Assembly: GCF_014201195.1 (NCBI RefSeq)
Contig: NZ_JACHDS010000001.1
Span: forward strand, 3,410,001 to 3,474,000
Length of the DNA stretch: 64,000 nucleotides
Origin: Nocardiopsis mwathae
GTDB taxonomy: Bacteria > Actinomycetota > Actinomycetes > Streptosporangiales > Streptosporangiaceae
Reading direction: 5' to 3'
Both the position numbers and the translations under genes were made by a program. Below the pieces are notes generated by a model. It was not told the DNA's origin and ran no database searches. It worked only from the letters and a program-made list of their open reading frames with translations. Position 1 is the first letter of the stretch. Each line of letters begins with the position of its first letter. Of the stretch, positions 1-7,114 are shown in pieces.

Positions 1-2
1 GG

Positions 3-497
3 TCAGCGAAGCGGTCGGCGCTGATGGACCACAACACGATCACGCTCACGGGTCGGGTGATCAAGCGAACCGAGCACCATGCCTGGGACGAGGAACTAAT
101 CGATCAGCGGACGACGGAGCTGATCGATCGGATCCTCCAGGTGTGGCCGGTCCCGGAGGGCCATCACGGCAAGGTGGTCGACCCACAGACCAAGGCCGGT
201 GACTGGGTCGAGTTGAAGCACCTCATTGAGGCAGAACTTCTCGCTCCTGGCGACAAGCTGGTGGCAACGCACCGAGACTTCAAGGGCAGGGAAGCCACCC
301 TGACCTCCGATGGTGCCATCGAACTGGTCGGCAAGCGCTACACGTCACCGTCGGCCGCCGGACACGCATTGCGCAAGAAGGCCACGAACGGGTGGTACTT
401 CTGGGCCGTGGCGGACGGCCGCCGATTGAGGGACGTGCGCGCGGAGTTCCAGAACTCCATGCCAGCAGACGAGGAGTTGAAGTTCAGTGATGAGTAG
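3..497 (+). CDS. C-terminal part of a DUF262/DUF1524-like protein with RAMA-type modified-DNA reader domain (partial)
   Basis: The frame is open to the left edge, so the start lies outside the window; an internal ATG sits at base 24. The first ~50 visible residues (WDEELIDQRTTELIDRILQVW) look like the end of a DUF1524 region, as found in GmrSD-type modification-dependent restriction proteins. The following part (LIEAELLAPGDKL, DFKGREATLTSDGAIELVGKRYTSPSAAGHAL, NGWYFW) matches the RAMA/DUF4357-like fold predicted to read modified bases. Such proteins defend against phage DNA carrying modified bases. The fusion of both parts is inferred from visible motifs only; the DUF262 nuclease/NTPase half, if present, is outside. 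It stands just outside the tRNA-fragment-bracketed island, consistent with a defence locus at an integration hotspot. Confidence 0.6.
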   Translation, partial: SAKRSALMDHNTITLTGRVIKRTEHHAWDEELIDQRTTELIDRILQVWPVPEGHHGKVVDPQTKAGDWVELKHLIEAELLAPGDKLVATHRDFKGREATLTSDGAIELVGKRYTSPSAAGHALRKKATNGWYFWAVADGRRLRDVRAEFQNSMPADEELKFSDE

Positions 498-954
498 CAG
501 CGCACGAACGTACCCGCCGAGCAGTGGACATATCGGATATTCGAGTCTGAGGAGAAGTCCACACCTACTGACCATCAAGGCCGACCCGGCCGAGTTCAGA
601 GCCGATGCTGGCGTGCTCTACCGTTCCCGCCCCGGAGCGCCGGCTAGCCTCCGGAAACCTCACTCCGAGGCCGCCACACAACCGTGCGTAACAATCTCTC
701 GTTGTATGCTCTTGCCGCTCTGGTGGGGGTGCCCCGAGGTTTCCGGGCACAGACACGGTCTCAACGGCCACCCAGCGAGAACCTCGTGAGGTGCCACCAG
801 AGGCCGCTCACCCCGGTCCGCGCTCCGTTCGTGCCCCACGGTTCCGGGCCCAGACGGCACCGGTCGGCATCACCCGGCCTCGGGCAGCACAGCGGATCGG
901 TCAGGGTGGCATAACACGGCACATAGCAACATGTGGCAGTGAGTAACCAGGCAA
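498..954. other. Gene-free stretch between the restriction-like gene and tRNA fragment A
   Basis: About 450 bases with no open frame that has a plausible ribosome binding site or recognisable protein. I see no clear hairpin or promoter either. It abuts the tRNA-Arg 3' fragment and may be remnant DNA at an element junction. Confidence 0.4.
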
Positions 955-998
955 CTTCTAATCCAGCGGTCGCAGGTTCGAATCCTGCCGGGTGCGCC
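955..998 (+). repeat. 3' half of a tRNA-Arg (UCU-like) gene, fragment A (att-like direct repeat)
   Basis: The sequence begins in an anticodon loop CTTCTAA (anticodon TCT, Arg). It continues through a perfect T-arm (GCAGG-TTCGAAT-CCTGC, 972-988) and the acceptor 3' strand CGGGTGC (989-995). No matching 5' half (GCACCCG...) lies upstream, so it is a fragment and not a functional tRNA. A near copy (39 of 44 identical) lies at 8812-8855 in the same orientation. Actinomycete integrative elements recombine into tRNA 3' ends and leave such copies, so I read this as an attachment-site scar. Confidence 0.7.
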
Positions 999-1231
999 CC
1001 TTCTGACCTGGCACTTCCTTGACAGAGCAAGCACCAGGACGTGTATTCGGGCACCCTTTTCGACACCCTGTGGCATTCCCGCTCCCTACGCCCCTCCAAC
1101 AGGCGCCGCACCCCAGGGCGCTCCCCGGGACCGAGGCGACCGCCACAGCGACCGACCGGTTGCCCCCGAGCTTCCGGGACGTCCTCCGCCCCCGGAGACG
1201 GCTCTCCCTGTACCGACAGGACGCCGCCGTG

Positions 1232-1503
1232 CTACTGACCGCCGTCGGCGTTCGACTGCTCCGCGACGACCGTCCCCTTGCCGCGGACCGTGATCGCGAG
1301 TTGGCGGTCACGCAGCTCTCGCACTGCTCGGGCGACGGTCATCTTGGCCACGCCGTAGATCTCGGCCATCTCAAGTTCTCCCGGCAGCTTCGCACCGGGG
1401 CGAAGCTGCCCGATTCGATCTGACCGGCGATGTGGTCGGCGATCACCACGCAAACGAGCTGCGGCCTGCACGGATCGATCTCCGGACTGCTGTCGTCATC
1501 CAT
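1232..1503 (-). pseudogene. GntR-family regulator, frameshifted
   Basis: From the ATG at 1503 the frame reads MDDDSSPEID...VVIADHIAGQIESG and then breaks. From about 1410 down to 1232 another frame continues the same protein with QLRPGAKLPGELEMAEIYGV and AKMTVARAVRELRDRQL, a textbook GntR winged helix, ending KGTVVAEQSNADGGQ. One missing C near 1409-1411 (plus strand) explains the break. The intact product would be about 90 residues, the usual size of the short GntR regulators found around actinomycete integrative elements. A sequencing error would restore it, but neighbouring decay argues for real inactivation. Confidence 0.7.
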
Positions 1504-1677
1504 GGCCATAGGTCGCACGTTACGTGCCTAGTGGCCAGCAGATATAAATAGATGGCCCTAGTGCGCCCTATAGGGACCCATATTTTCAATGGGCTGGCTC
1601 TCCCACCCGACGGCAAGACCCCGGCGACGAATCGCACTCGTCCCGGGGCATGGCCCCACTCACCAGAGGAGTGAGAC

Positions 1678-1818
1678 ATGTCCATCCTGCCACCAGGGCG
1701 GCGTCGCCGCGTACGCCGCTACGTCACGGCGCTCGAACGCCGCCGCGCCGTCGAAGAGCGCCGCTTCCGGGAGTTCGCCGGAATGATCGTCCTGCGAGCG
1801 ACGGAGGTCTCCCGATGA
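1678..1818 (+). CDS. Small arginine-rich protein (46 aa)
   Basis: ATG at 1678 follows a good ribosome binding site (AGAGGAGTGAGAC). The product, MSILPPGRRRRVRRYVTAL then ERRRAVEERRFREFAG and MIVLRATEVSR, is strongly basic, with a predicted amphipathic helix in the middle. Its stop overlaps the next ATG (ATGA at 1815-1818), suggesting translational coupling. I do not recognise the family. Small basic proteins of this sort are common next to GntR regulators in actinomycete mobile elements, which is only a context argument. Confidence 0.5.
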   Translation: MSILPPGRRRRVRRYVTALERRRAVEERRFREFAGMIVLRATEVSR

Positions 1819-1970
1819 CTTCCCGAACGACTCGGGTCGCGTGGGGCGACTTCAGCGTCACCCACGACCCCCACGCCGACAGCACTCTGAGCCTCCTGCT
1901 CCGACCGGCCTCTGCCGCACTGCGCTGCAGAGGCCGGTTTCCGAGCGAGGTTGAAGCCGGACGGCTGTAG
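1815..1970 (+). CDS. Hypothetical 51-aa protein overlapping the upstream small gene
   Basis: Starts at the ATGA overlap at 1815 (MTSRTTRVAWGDFSVTHDPHADSTLSLLL...). The first ~30 residues look protein-like. The last third is encoded inside a strong hairpin (1904-1938), which suggests that an ancestral stop lay earlier and the C-terminus is read-through. Function unknown; it may be a vestige. Confidence 0.35.
   Translation: MTSRTTRVAWGDFSVTHDPHADSTLSLLLRPASAALRCRGRFPSEVEAGRL
1904..1938 (+). terminator. Hairpin terminator after the small gene pair
   Basis: Perfect 12-bp stem ACCGGCCTCTGC / GCAGAGGCCGGT with an 11-nt loop, followed by TTTCC. It lies inside the 3' end of the 51-aa frame. Confidence 0.55.
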
Positions 1971-2125
1971 CCACATCCGCGCGGGCGAGGACTCCGCACT
2001 GCTTCTCGGGTCGCATGGGGGCGCCGCCTGATTCGATGTATGCGCTCACGACGTTCGGCTGATCGATGAAGGACTCCCTCACTCGCCTGACTCCTTGAAC
2101 ACTCAAGCGCTCGACCAGGTGTCCT

Positions 2126-2503
2126 CTAGTTCCAGTAGACCGCGATCGCCGTGTTCGCCAGAACGGCGATCAAGGTGATCCCGAAGACCACGGGCATACC
2201 GTCGGCGGGAACGTCCGCCCCCGTCTCCGACTTCTTCGCCTTGAAGGCGAGGTAGCCCGTGAGCAGGAGGACCAGGACGGCTATCCCCATTTTGAACATG
2301 ATCTTGTCGTCGTTGACGCCATTGCCCAGCCTCATGTTGCCGAACACGAGTCCGACACCGGTGAGGAGCTGCACGATCGCGGCCGGGAACATGATGCGCA
2401 GGAGTCGCGCATCGCGCTGCCGCAGTTGAGCCACCCCCACGCCCAGAAGGGCGGAGAGGCCGACGAAATGCAGCAGAAGCATGGTGAGCAGGAAGAGTTC
2501 CAT
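2126..2503 (-). CDS. Small integral membrane protein, 125 aa
   Basis: The protein has about four hydrophobic segments (MELFLLTMLLLHFVGLSALL; FPAAIVQLLTGVGLVFG; MGIAVLVLLLTGYLAFK; PVVFGITLIAVLANTAIAVYW), so it sits in the cytoplasmic membrane. ATG at 2503 follows AAGGGCCGCT. No catalytic motif is visible and I do not recognise the family. Its promoter region carries the 18-bp palindrome at 2542-2559, which recurs in front of the TetR operon at 4445-4462. It is therefore probably a target of that TetR repressor, perhaps as part of an export or membrane-stress response (inference). Confidence 0.65.
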   Translation of the reverse strand: MELFLLTMLLLHFVGLSALLGVGVAQLRQRDARLLRIMFPAAIVQLLTGVGLVFGNMRLGNGVNDDKIMFKMGIAVLVLLLTGYLAFKAKKSETGADVPADGMPVVFGITLIAVLANTAIAVYWN

Positions 2504-2541
2504 AGCGGCCCTTCAACGCGCGTGCAGGTCACCCGAAAAGG

Positions 2542-2559
2542 TAAGTGAGTATTTACTTA
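2542..2559. promoter_or_regulatory. TetR operator, copy 1 (TAAGTGAGTATTTACTTA)
   Basis: An 18-bp near-palindrome lying about 40 bases upstream of the membrane-protein start at 2503. It differs by one base from the copy at 4445-4462. It is AT-rich against its GC-rich surroundings, as is usual for TetR operators. Confidence 0.7.
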
Positions 2560-3193
2560 CTTGTCAAGCGCGGGAACGGCGGCCGAGCCCTCGCCGCACC
2601 ACCGGCTCGTTCGCACCGCCGCTCGATCGCAGTGCCTCGTAGAACCAGTACACGGCCCAGGACACAGGGAAAGTCGAGGTAGAAGAACGCCAGGCAGGAG
2701 AGGGTCCAGGCGACGGGGTTGGGCGCATGGAGGACCGCATCGGGGAACCATGCCTGGACCATGAAGACGGACGCCACACCGGCGAAGAGAAAGTCGACCC
2801 CGCCCCATCCCGAGGACGCCGTTGATCGGGGGCAGGGGCATCAGTTCCGCGAGGTGGGAGCAGGAAACGGCGCTACAGAAGATGAAGCGCATACCGTTCA
2901 TCGAATGCAGGTACGCGGGTCGGCGTTCGCCGCCTTTTCCTGCGGCGGCTGGACATCGGGCCGATTATTCCTCAGGGCAGTCATGAGGCTCCTCCCGATG
3001 GGAGGGAAGTCGGTGCCGTCGAGTGCACCGACCGCCATGCACCTGGCAGAACCCGTTGAAGAGGACGAAATACCCCGAATACCCAGAGAATGCGCCAGGG
3101 ATCGACGATACCCGAGCCCTGGGCACGGTACCGGCCCATCACCCGGTCCGACCCCGTTCCGGGCACGCGGTCGCACGCGGAAGGCGACCGCAC
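2560..3193 (-). pseudogene. Decayed membrane-protein gene(s)
   Basis: Stretches of plausible membrane protein occur on the minus strand in different frames. One reads GIVDPWRILWVFG then YFVLFNGFCQVHGG then LDGTDFPPIGRSLMTALRNN. Another reads MNGMRFIFCSAVSC...PPINGVLGMG and continues one frame over as LFAGVASVFMVQAWFPDAVL and AWTLSCLAFFYLDFP. No single frame holds them together, so at least two frameshifts are needed. The family is not recognised. Position just downstream of the TetR gene suggests that it was once part of the same regulon. Confidence 0.35.
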
Positions 3194-3224
3194 GCCCTGC
3201 CAGGAATTCCGCGAGGTCGGCCCG

Positions 3225-3857
3225 TCAGCGACCTTGGAATATGTCGGGAAGGGCCGCCACCAGGTCGGCCGCGAACCGGTCGACAGGGGGGAAGTCCCCC
3301 AGGCCGCCGGAGAACGCCTCGAAGAAGCCTCGTTGGAAACACGCTCCGACCAGCAGGGACGCTACAGCTTCGGGGTCGGTGTCCGCTCGGATCCGCCCGA
3401 GGTCGCGCTCGGCCCTCAGGTAATCGGCGAGGGCCCGGTTGACGTTGAGCGGACCGGCACCGCGCTGGCGCAGCTCCTCGCGATGGCGCCGCAGCAACTC
3501 CGGATCGGCGAACAGGGCGCCCAGGAGCGGAGTTCCGTGCCGGAAGAACTCGACCGCCTTGGCCGCCACCTCGGCCAGGGTCTCGCGCACCTCACCGCGG
3601 CCCACCCGGGCCGGCAGCTCGGCGAGCACGTCGACGAAGGGAGGGAACCGGTGGCGCATGACCGCCAGCAGCAGATCGGTCTTGTCCTCGAAGTGCTTGT
3701 AGAGAGTCGCCTCGGAGTAGCCGGCCTCTCGTGCGATCTCCTTGGTTCTGGCCTGCGCCAGTCCCGAACGGCGCAGGACGTCGGCCGCGCTGTCCAGGAT
3801 GTGCTCACGCGTCTCCTCCGCGCTCGACCTGCGCCGCCTCCTGGGTGGCTCGTCCAT
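3225..3857 (-). CDS. TetR/AcrR family transcriptional repressor
   Basis: The 210-aa protein has an N-terminal TetR helix-turn-helix (EETREHILDSAADVLRRSG, ARTKEIAREAGYSEATLYKHF) within residues ~15-60 and a variable C-terminal ligand domain. ATG at 3857 follows GGAGACGG. Its start lies 53 bases inside the upstream membrane-protein gene, so the two are cotranscribed. The operon promoter carries an 18-bp palindrome (4445-4462), duplicated before the membrane gene at 2503. The simplest reading is an autoregulated repressor controlling both; the ligand is unknown. Confidence 0.85.
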   Translation of the reverse strand: MDEPPRRRRRSSAEETREHILDSAADVLRRSGLAQARTKEIAREAGYSEATLYKHFEDKTDLLLAVMRHRFPPFVDVLAELPARVGRGEVRETLAEVAAKAVEFFRHGTPLLGALFADPELLRRHREELRQRGAGPLNVNRALADYLRAERDLGRIRADTDPEAVASLLVGACFQRGFFEAFSGGLGDFPPVDRFAADLVAALPDIFQGR

Positions 3858-4434
3858 CCGTCTCCAAGCGTGTGAGTTCCGACGCCGTTCCCGCGTCTCG
3901 GTATGAGGAGAGCAGGCGATGGCAGCGCACCAGTTCCCCCGCGACGTAGGACCCGGCGAAGAAGATGAGGATCACGGATCCGAAGGCGACCCACGCCAGT
4001 ACTCCCACTCCGGCGTCGGTGATTTCCGAGGTACGAGTGTACAGCCACCCAACGGTTGCGGACATGCACACGGTCCCGGCGAGAAGGGCGGGAAACCGCT
4101 CGCGGCCCAGGGCCGCGACGGTGTAGAAAGCGACCATCGGCGCCAGGAACATCCCGAGCTCGAAGTCTCGGAGCAGGAAGACCGAGAAGGCCGCGGTCGC
4201 GACGGCCAGGGTGGTGACCGGATGCGTCCGGCGCCAGTAGAGCGCGCCACAGCCCAGCAGCACGAGAACGAAGGCCCACGGGTCCGTGTTCTGGGCGGTG
4301 TTCCAGCCCGCGACGGGGTCCAGCGGATCACCGCCCAGGGAGCCGTAGGCATCGAAGAGTTCGATGGCGAGTACGACCCCAGCTATGAGGGCGTCCGTTC
4401 CCCGGAAGCGCTTTTCGGTCGGGTCGGATGACAT
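3805..4434 (-). CDS. Polytopic membrane protein resembling the sensor half of a NarL-type histidine kinase
   Basis: This 209-aa protein has about five transmembrane segments and the pattern seen in the N-terminal membrane region of actinobacterial histidine kinases (WAFVLVLLGCGALYWRRTHP, then VATAAFSVFLL and APMVAFYTVAALGRERFP). It ends after a short coil (GELVRCHRLLSSYRDAGTASE) with no DHp or ATPase domain. It could be a kinase remnant or a stand-alone sensor working with the TetR gene, whose start it overlaps by 53 bases. ATG at 4434. The operator at 4445-4462 sits directly in front. Confidence 0.6.
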   Translation of the reverse strand: MSSDPTEKRFRGTDALIAGVVLAIELFDAYGSLGGDPLDPVAGWNTAQNTDPWAFVLVLLGCGALYWRRTHPVTTLAVATAAFSVFLLRDFELGMFLAPMVAFYTVAALGRERFPALLAGTVCMSATVGWLYTRTSEITDAGVGVLAWVAFGSVILIFFAGSYVAGELVRCHRLLSSYRDAGTASELTRLETDGRATQEAAQVERGGDA

Positions 4435-4444
4435 ACGTCCTCCA

Positions 4445-4462
4445 TAAGTGAGTACTTACTTA
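4445..4462. promoter_or_regulatory. TetR operator, copy 2 (TAAGTGAGTACTTACTTA)
   Basis: An 18-bp palindrome with one mismatched pair, 11 bases upstream of the ATG at 4434. It is nearly identical to the copy at 2542-2559. This position would allow autoregulation of the membrane protein/TetR operon. Confidence 0.75.
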
Positions 4463-4999
4463 CCAGGATACGCTCAACGAGGTTCCTCGGACAGACCCGG
4501 GCGCCCACCCCCGCCCGCGCACGCACAGCGGCGACCACCCCGGTGGAGGGCCCAACCGGCGTCCGCACACCCCCAGGGGCATCCATGCGCGCGCACGGAG
4601 GCCCTGGATGCCCGCGCCTCCTGGTCTGCCATCGACCTTGCCCCAAGGTCGATCCGGACGCTGCCCCCATGGCGAACCCGAGCACGATTCACCCGGCATG
4701 GCACGGCGTGCGGCCGACGACGGACAGCGCCGGCCGTGATCGGCACCAGCGGCACGTGGCCGACCGGGTACGGCGAAGGCACCCGGGTCTGCGCCGTGAT
4801 CGAGGCCATCGGGACGATCCGTGCCGAGGAACAGGCCGAAACCGCCGGCACCGTCGAGGAGCTTCCGCCGGCCCCCCTGGCACGGCCCCAGATCGAATCG
4901 CGCTCGCGGCGCCGCCGCTAGCCGTACCCGTGATCACAGATCCCACATACCCGGCCGTAACTCCGAATGGGTTCATACGGCCACCGCACCGGGCATGGA
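4463..4999. other. Region without a convincing gene
   Basis: Open frames occur but none has both a ribosome binding site and protein-like composition. A plus-strand stretch ending at 4921 (TWPTGYGEGTRVCAVIEAIG, TIRAEEQAETAGTVEELPPA) reads like the tail of a lost gene. Nothing else recognisable. Confidence 0.35.
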
Positions 5000-5640
5000 A
5001 TGGAGTCACTGACGGCACATCCGCACATCCCCCACCGCCCTCAACCGCCGCAGCCCCGGCGGACCGCCCCGTGGCTGGTCGGCTGCCTCGGATGCGGCGG
5101 CGCTGCCGCCCTGGTCATGATCCTCGGCGTCGGATGCATCGCCGTGGTCGGAGGCGCGGGAACCGAACCCTCCGAGAAGGACAAGCCCGCCGCAGCCGCC
5201 AGGGGCGGCAGGGCCGACGCCGGGGCCGCGAAGGATGACGTCCTGAAGGGCGGCGGCACGGGAACGGTCGACGACTGGAAGGTCACCGTCACCGGGATCG
5301 AGACCACTTCCGCCTACGGCGACAGCTTCCTCGAAGAAGAAGCCCAGGGCGCGTCCGAGGTCGCGGGGCTGTGGAGGTGGAGAACGTCGGCGACAAGGCC
5401 ACCTACCTCGGCTCCAGCACGCCGAAGCCGCAGGACGCCCACGGCAAGCAGCACTCCTCCAAGACCACCGCAGGAGAGAACGATCTGTTCCTGGAGCAGA
5501 TCACCCCAGGAAGCTCCGTGTCGGGATAGGCCGTGGTGGACACGCCGGAGGACGCGAAGATCACCAAAGTCATCGTGGACGACGTCTGGTCGTTCTCCGA
5601 CTCGCCCACCTTCACCGTCAAGGAGAAGATCCGCCCCGGA
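5000..5640 (+). pseudogene. DUF4352-type membrane-anchored protein, frameshifted with an in-frame stop
   Basis: From the ATG at 5000 there is a proline-rich cytosolic tail, one transmembrane segment (GCGGAAALVMILGVGCIAVV) and a linker. The telokin-like DUF4352 domain then begins (GTVDDWKVTVTGIETTSAYG). The frame breaks near 5345-5370. The domain continues one frame over (VEVENVGDKATYLGSSTPKP, KTTAGENDLFLEQITPGSSV), meets TAG at 5527-5529 and resumes beyond it (AVVDTPEDAKITKVIVDDVW, SFSDSPTFTVKEK). One frameshift plus one nonsense change make this a decayed gene. The extracellular domain would have been a ligand or antigen-like surface module. Confidence 0.65.
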
Positions 5641-5652
5641 CGCCCGGTCCAC

Positions 5653-5690
5653 GCGAGTGGCCCGGCACTGCACGGTGCCGGGCCACTCGC
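5653..5690 (+). terminator. Hairpin terminator after the DUF4352 pseudogene
   Basis: Perfect 16-bp stem GCGAGTGGCCCGGCAC / GTGCCGGGCCACTCGC with a 6-nt loop. It separates the pseudogene from the peptide/methyltransferase operon. Confidence 0.65.
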
Positions 5691-5775
5691 ATGGCCGAAT
5701 CCGGCCGCACCGGTGACGCGCAGCGATCACCGGGTTACGGTCATCCTGGATCGATCTCCAGTTTCGGGAGGACGC

Positions 5776-5898
5776 ATGGGCAGCCACGGTAAACCCGACA
5801 GTGAAGACACCGGCAAAGGCTCCCCCTCGGAACACGACGGCCAAAGGGGACCGACACATGGCGGCGGCGGGCAAAAGACCGGCGGCGACAAGAAATGA
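5776..5898 (+). CDS. 40-aa hydrophilic peptide coupled to a PIMT-like methyltransferase
   Basis: ATG at 5776 follows a strong ribosome binding site (GGGAGGACGC). The peptide, MGSHGKPDSEDTGKGSPSEH followed by DGQRGPTHGGGGQKTGGDKK, is polar, lacks Cys and hydrophobic residues, and should be disordered. Its stop overlaps the methyltransferase start (ATGA at 5895-5898), so the two are translationally coupled. PIMT-like enzymes in actinomycete RiPP pathways methylate Asp side chains of a precursor, and this peptide has several Asp/Glu residues. It is therefore a candidate substrate (inference); no ATP-grasp or lanthionine enzyme is near. Confidence 0.55.
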   Translation: MGSHGKPDSEDTGKGSPSEHDGQRGPTHGGGGQKTGGDKK

Positions 5899-7037
5899 GC
5901 CTCGTCGGCCTCTTGGACCTCAATTGTGCGATCCCCCGCGGCGGGTGGCGCGACGCCCTGACCCGCGTCCCACGCCGCCTCTTCATCCCCGATACCATCT
6001 GGCTCCCCGACCCTGACGGCCTCCTCGTCGCCGTACACCGCGATGACGAGGCCTGGGAGAAGCGCGCGGCATCCGACGTCGCCATCGCCACGCAGGTCGA
6101 CGACGGCGCCCCGGCCGCGCGCCATGGGCGAGGCCGGACCGCCACCTCCTCGGCCTCCCAGCCATCGCTCGTACTGCGCATGCTCGATGCCCTGGACGTA
6201 GGGGACGGCGACCGGGTGTTGGAGATCGGCACCGGCAGCGGATGGAACGCCGGGCTGCTCGCAGCCCGGCTCGGCGAGGACCGCATCACTAGCATCGAAG
6301 TCGATCCCGAGGTCGCCGACCAGGCCCGCCGCAACCTAGAGAAGGTGGGGCTGAGCCCTCACTTGATCGTCGGCGACGGGGCCGAGGGCGCACCCGATCG
6401 CGCTCCGTTCGACCGCATCATCGCCACCGCCGCCGTAAACCGCGTCCCACCGGCATGGACTACCCAGACCCGGCCGGGCGGGACCATCCTCACCCCATGG
6501 GGCACCCCGTACGCCTCCACCGGACTGCTGCGACTCCAGGTCGGCGACGATGGCACCGCCCACGGGCAGGTGCTGGGCCGGGCCGGGTTCATGTGGGTGC
6601 GCGAGCAGCGAGGCCCGATGGGCGCGTGGGGCAAGTACGTCGACACGAGCCTGCCCGTGGACACCGCGAAGACCTCCGTGCCGATCAGTGACCTGCTGGA
6701 CTTCGGCGCGCCGGCCCGCTTCGCCGTCGGACTCCTGGTGCCACAGATCTACCAAGTTGACTGCCACGCCGAGGACGACTCCGGCGAGTACACGCTGTGG
6801 CTGTTCGACGCCCAGGGCTCATGGGCGTCAGTCGACTACCAGCCCGGCGCCTCTGACTATCCGGTGGAACAGGCAGGCCCCCGTCGTCTGTGGGATGAGA
6901 TCCAGGCCGCTTACCAATGGTGGGTAGCCACAGACCGTCCCGGCCGGGAGCGCTTCGGCCTGACCGTCACCGTCGACAGCCAGCAGGTATGGCTCGACAG
7001 CCCCGACCGGCCGCTCACACCGGTGCTGCAAAGCTAA
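5895..7037 (+). CDS. Protein-L-isoaspartate-O-methyltransferase-like enzyme (RiPP-type PIMT homologue)
   Basis: The 380-aa protein has a PIMT-like core. WRDALTRVPRRLFIPD near the N-terminus and SASQPSLVLRMLDAL (~86-100) are followed by the SAM-binding motif VLEIGTGSGWNAGLLA (108-123), EVDPEVADQA and the VGDGAEGAPDRAPFDRII segment. A C-terminal domain of about 180 residues follows, absent from housekeeping PIMT (~210 aa). This architecture is known from methyltransferases of FxLD and ATP-grasp peptide maturation systems, where Asp methylation leads to aspartimide. It overlaps the upstream 40-aa peptide by 4 bases. The gene is intact although the regulator behind it is broken. Confidence 0.7.
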   Translation: MSLVGLLDLNCAIPRGGWRDALTRVPRRLFIPDTIWLPDPDGLLVAVHRDDEAWEKRAASDVAIATQVDDGAPAARHGRGRTATSSASQPSLVLRMLDALDVGDGDRVLEIGTGSGWNAGLLAARLGEDRITSIEVDPEVADQARRNLEKVGLSPHLIVGDGAEGAPDRAPFDRIIATAAVNRVPPAWTTQTRPGGTILTPWGTPYASTGLLRLQVGDDGTAHGQVLGRAGFMWVREQRGPMGAWGKYVDTSLPVDTAKTSVPISDLLDFGAPARFAVGLLVPQIYQVDCHAEDDSGEYTLWLFDAQGSWASVDYQPGASDYPVEQAGPRRLWDEIQAAYQWWVATDRPGRERFGLTVTVDSQQVWLDSPDRPLTPVLQS

Positions 7038-7062
7038 TCCGGTACTACCCGTGCCCTAGAAA

Positions 7063-7111
7063 CGGCTCCGCTCAACTCTGGGAGTGCGATCTTCCAGAAC
7101 GAGCGGAGCCG
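7063..7111 (+). promoter_or_regulatory. Long-loop hairpin covering the ribosome binding site of the XRE pseudogene
   Basis: CGGCTCCGCTC (7063-7073) pairs perfectly with GAGCGGAGCCG (7101-7111), which contains the purine-rich segment just before the ATG at 7115. In RNA this would sequester the start region or terminate transcription after the methyltransferase. Either reading is possible. Confidence 0.45.
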
Positions 7112-7114
7112 ACC

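Noticed and set aside
951-998. Functional tRNA-Arg gene
   Set aside because: No 5' half, D-arm or acceptor 5' strand upstream; only the 3' half remains.
958-1311. Minus-strand protein ending TRQDSNLRPLD
   Set aside because: Typical false protein read from the reverse of a tRNA 3' end; Arg/Ser-rich with no ribosome binding site.
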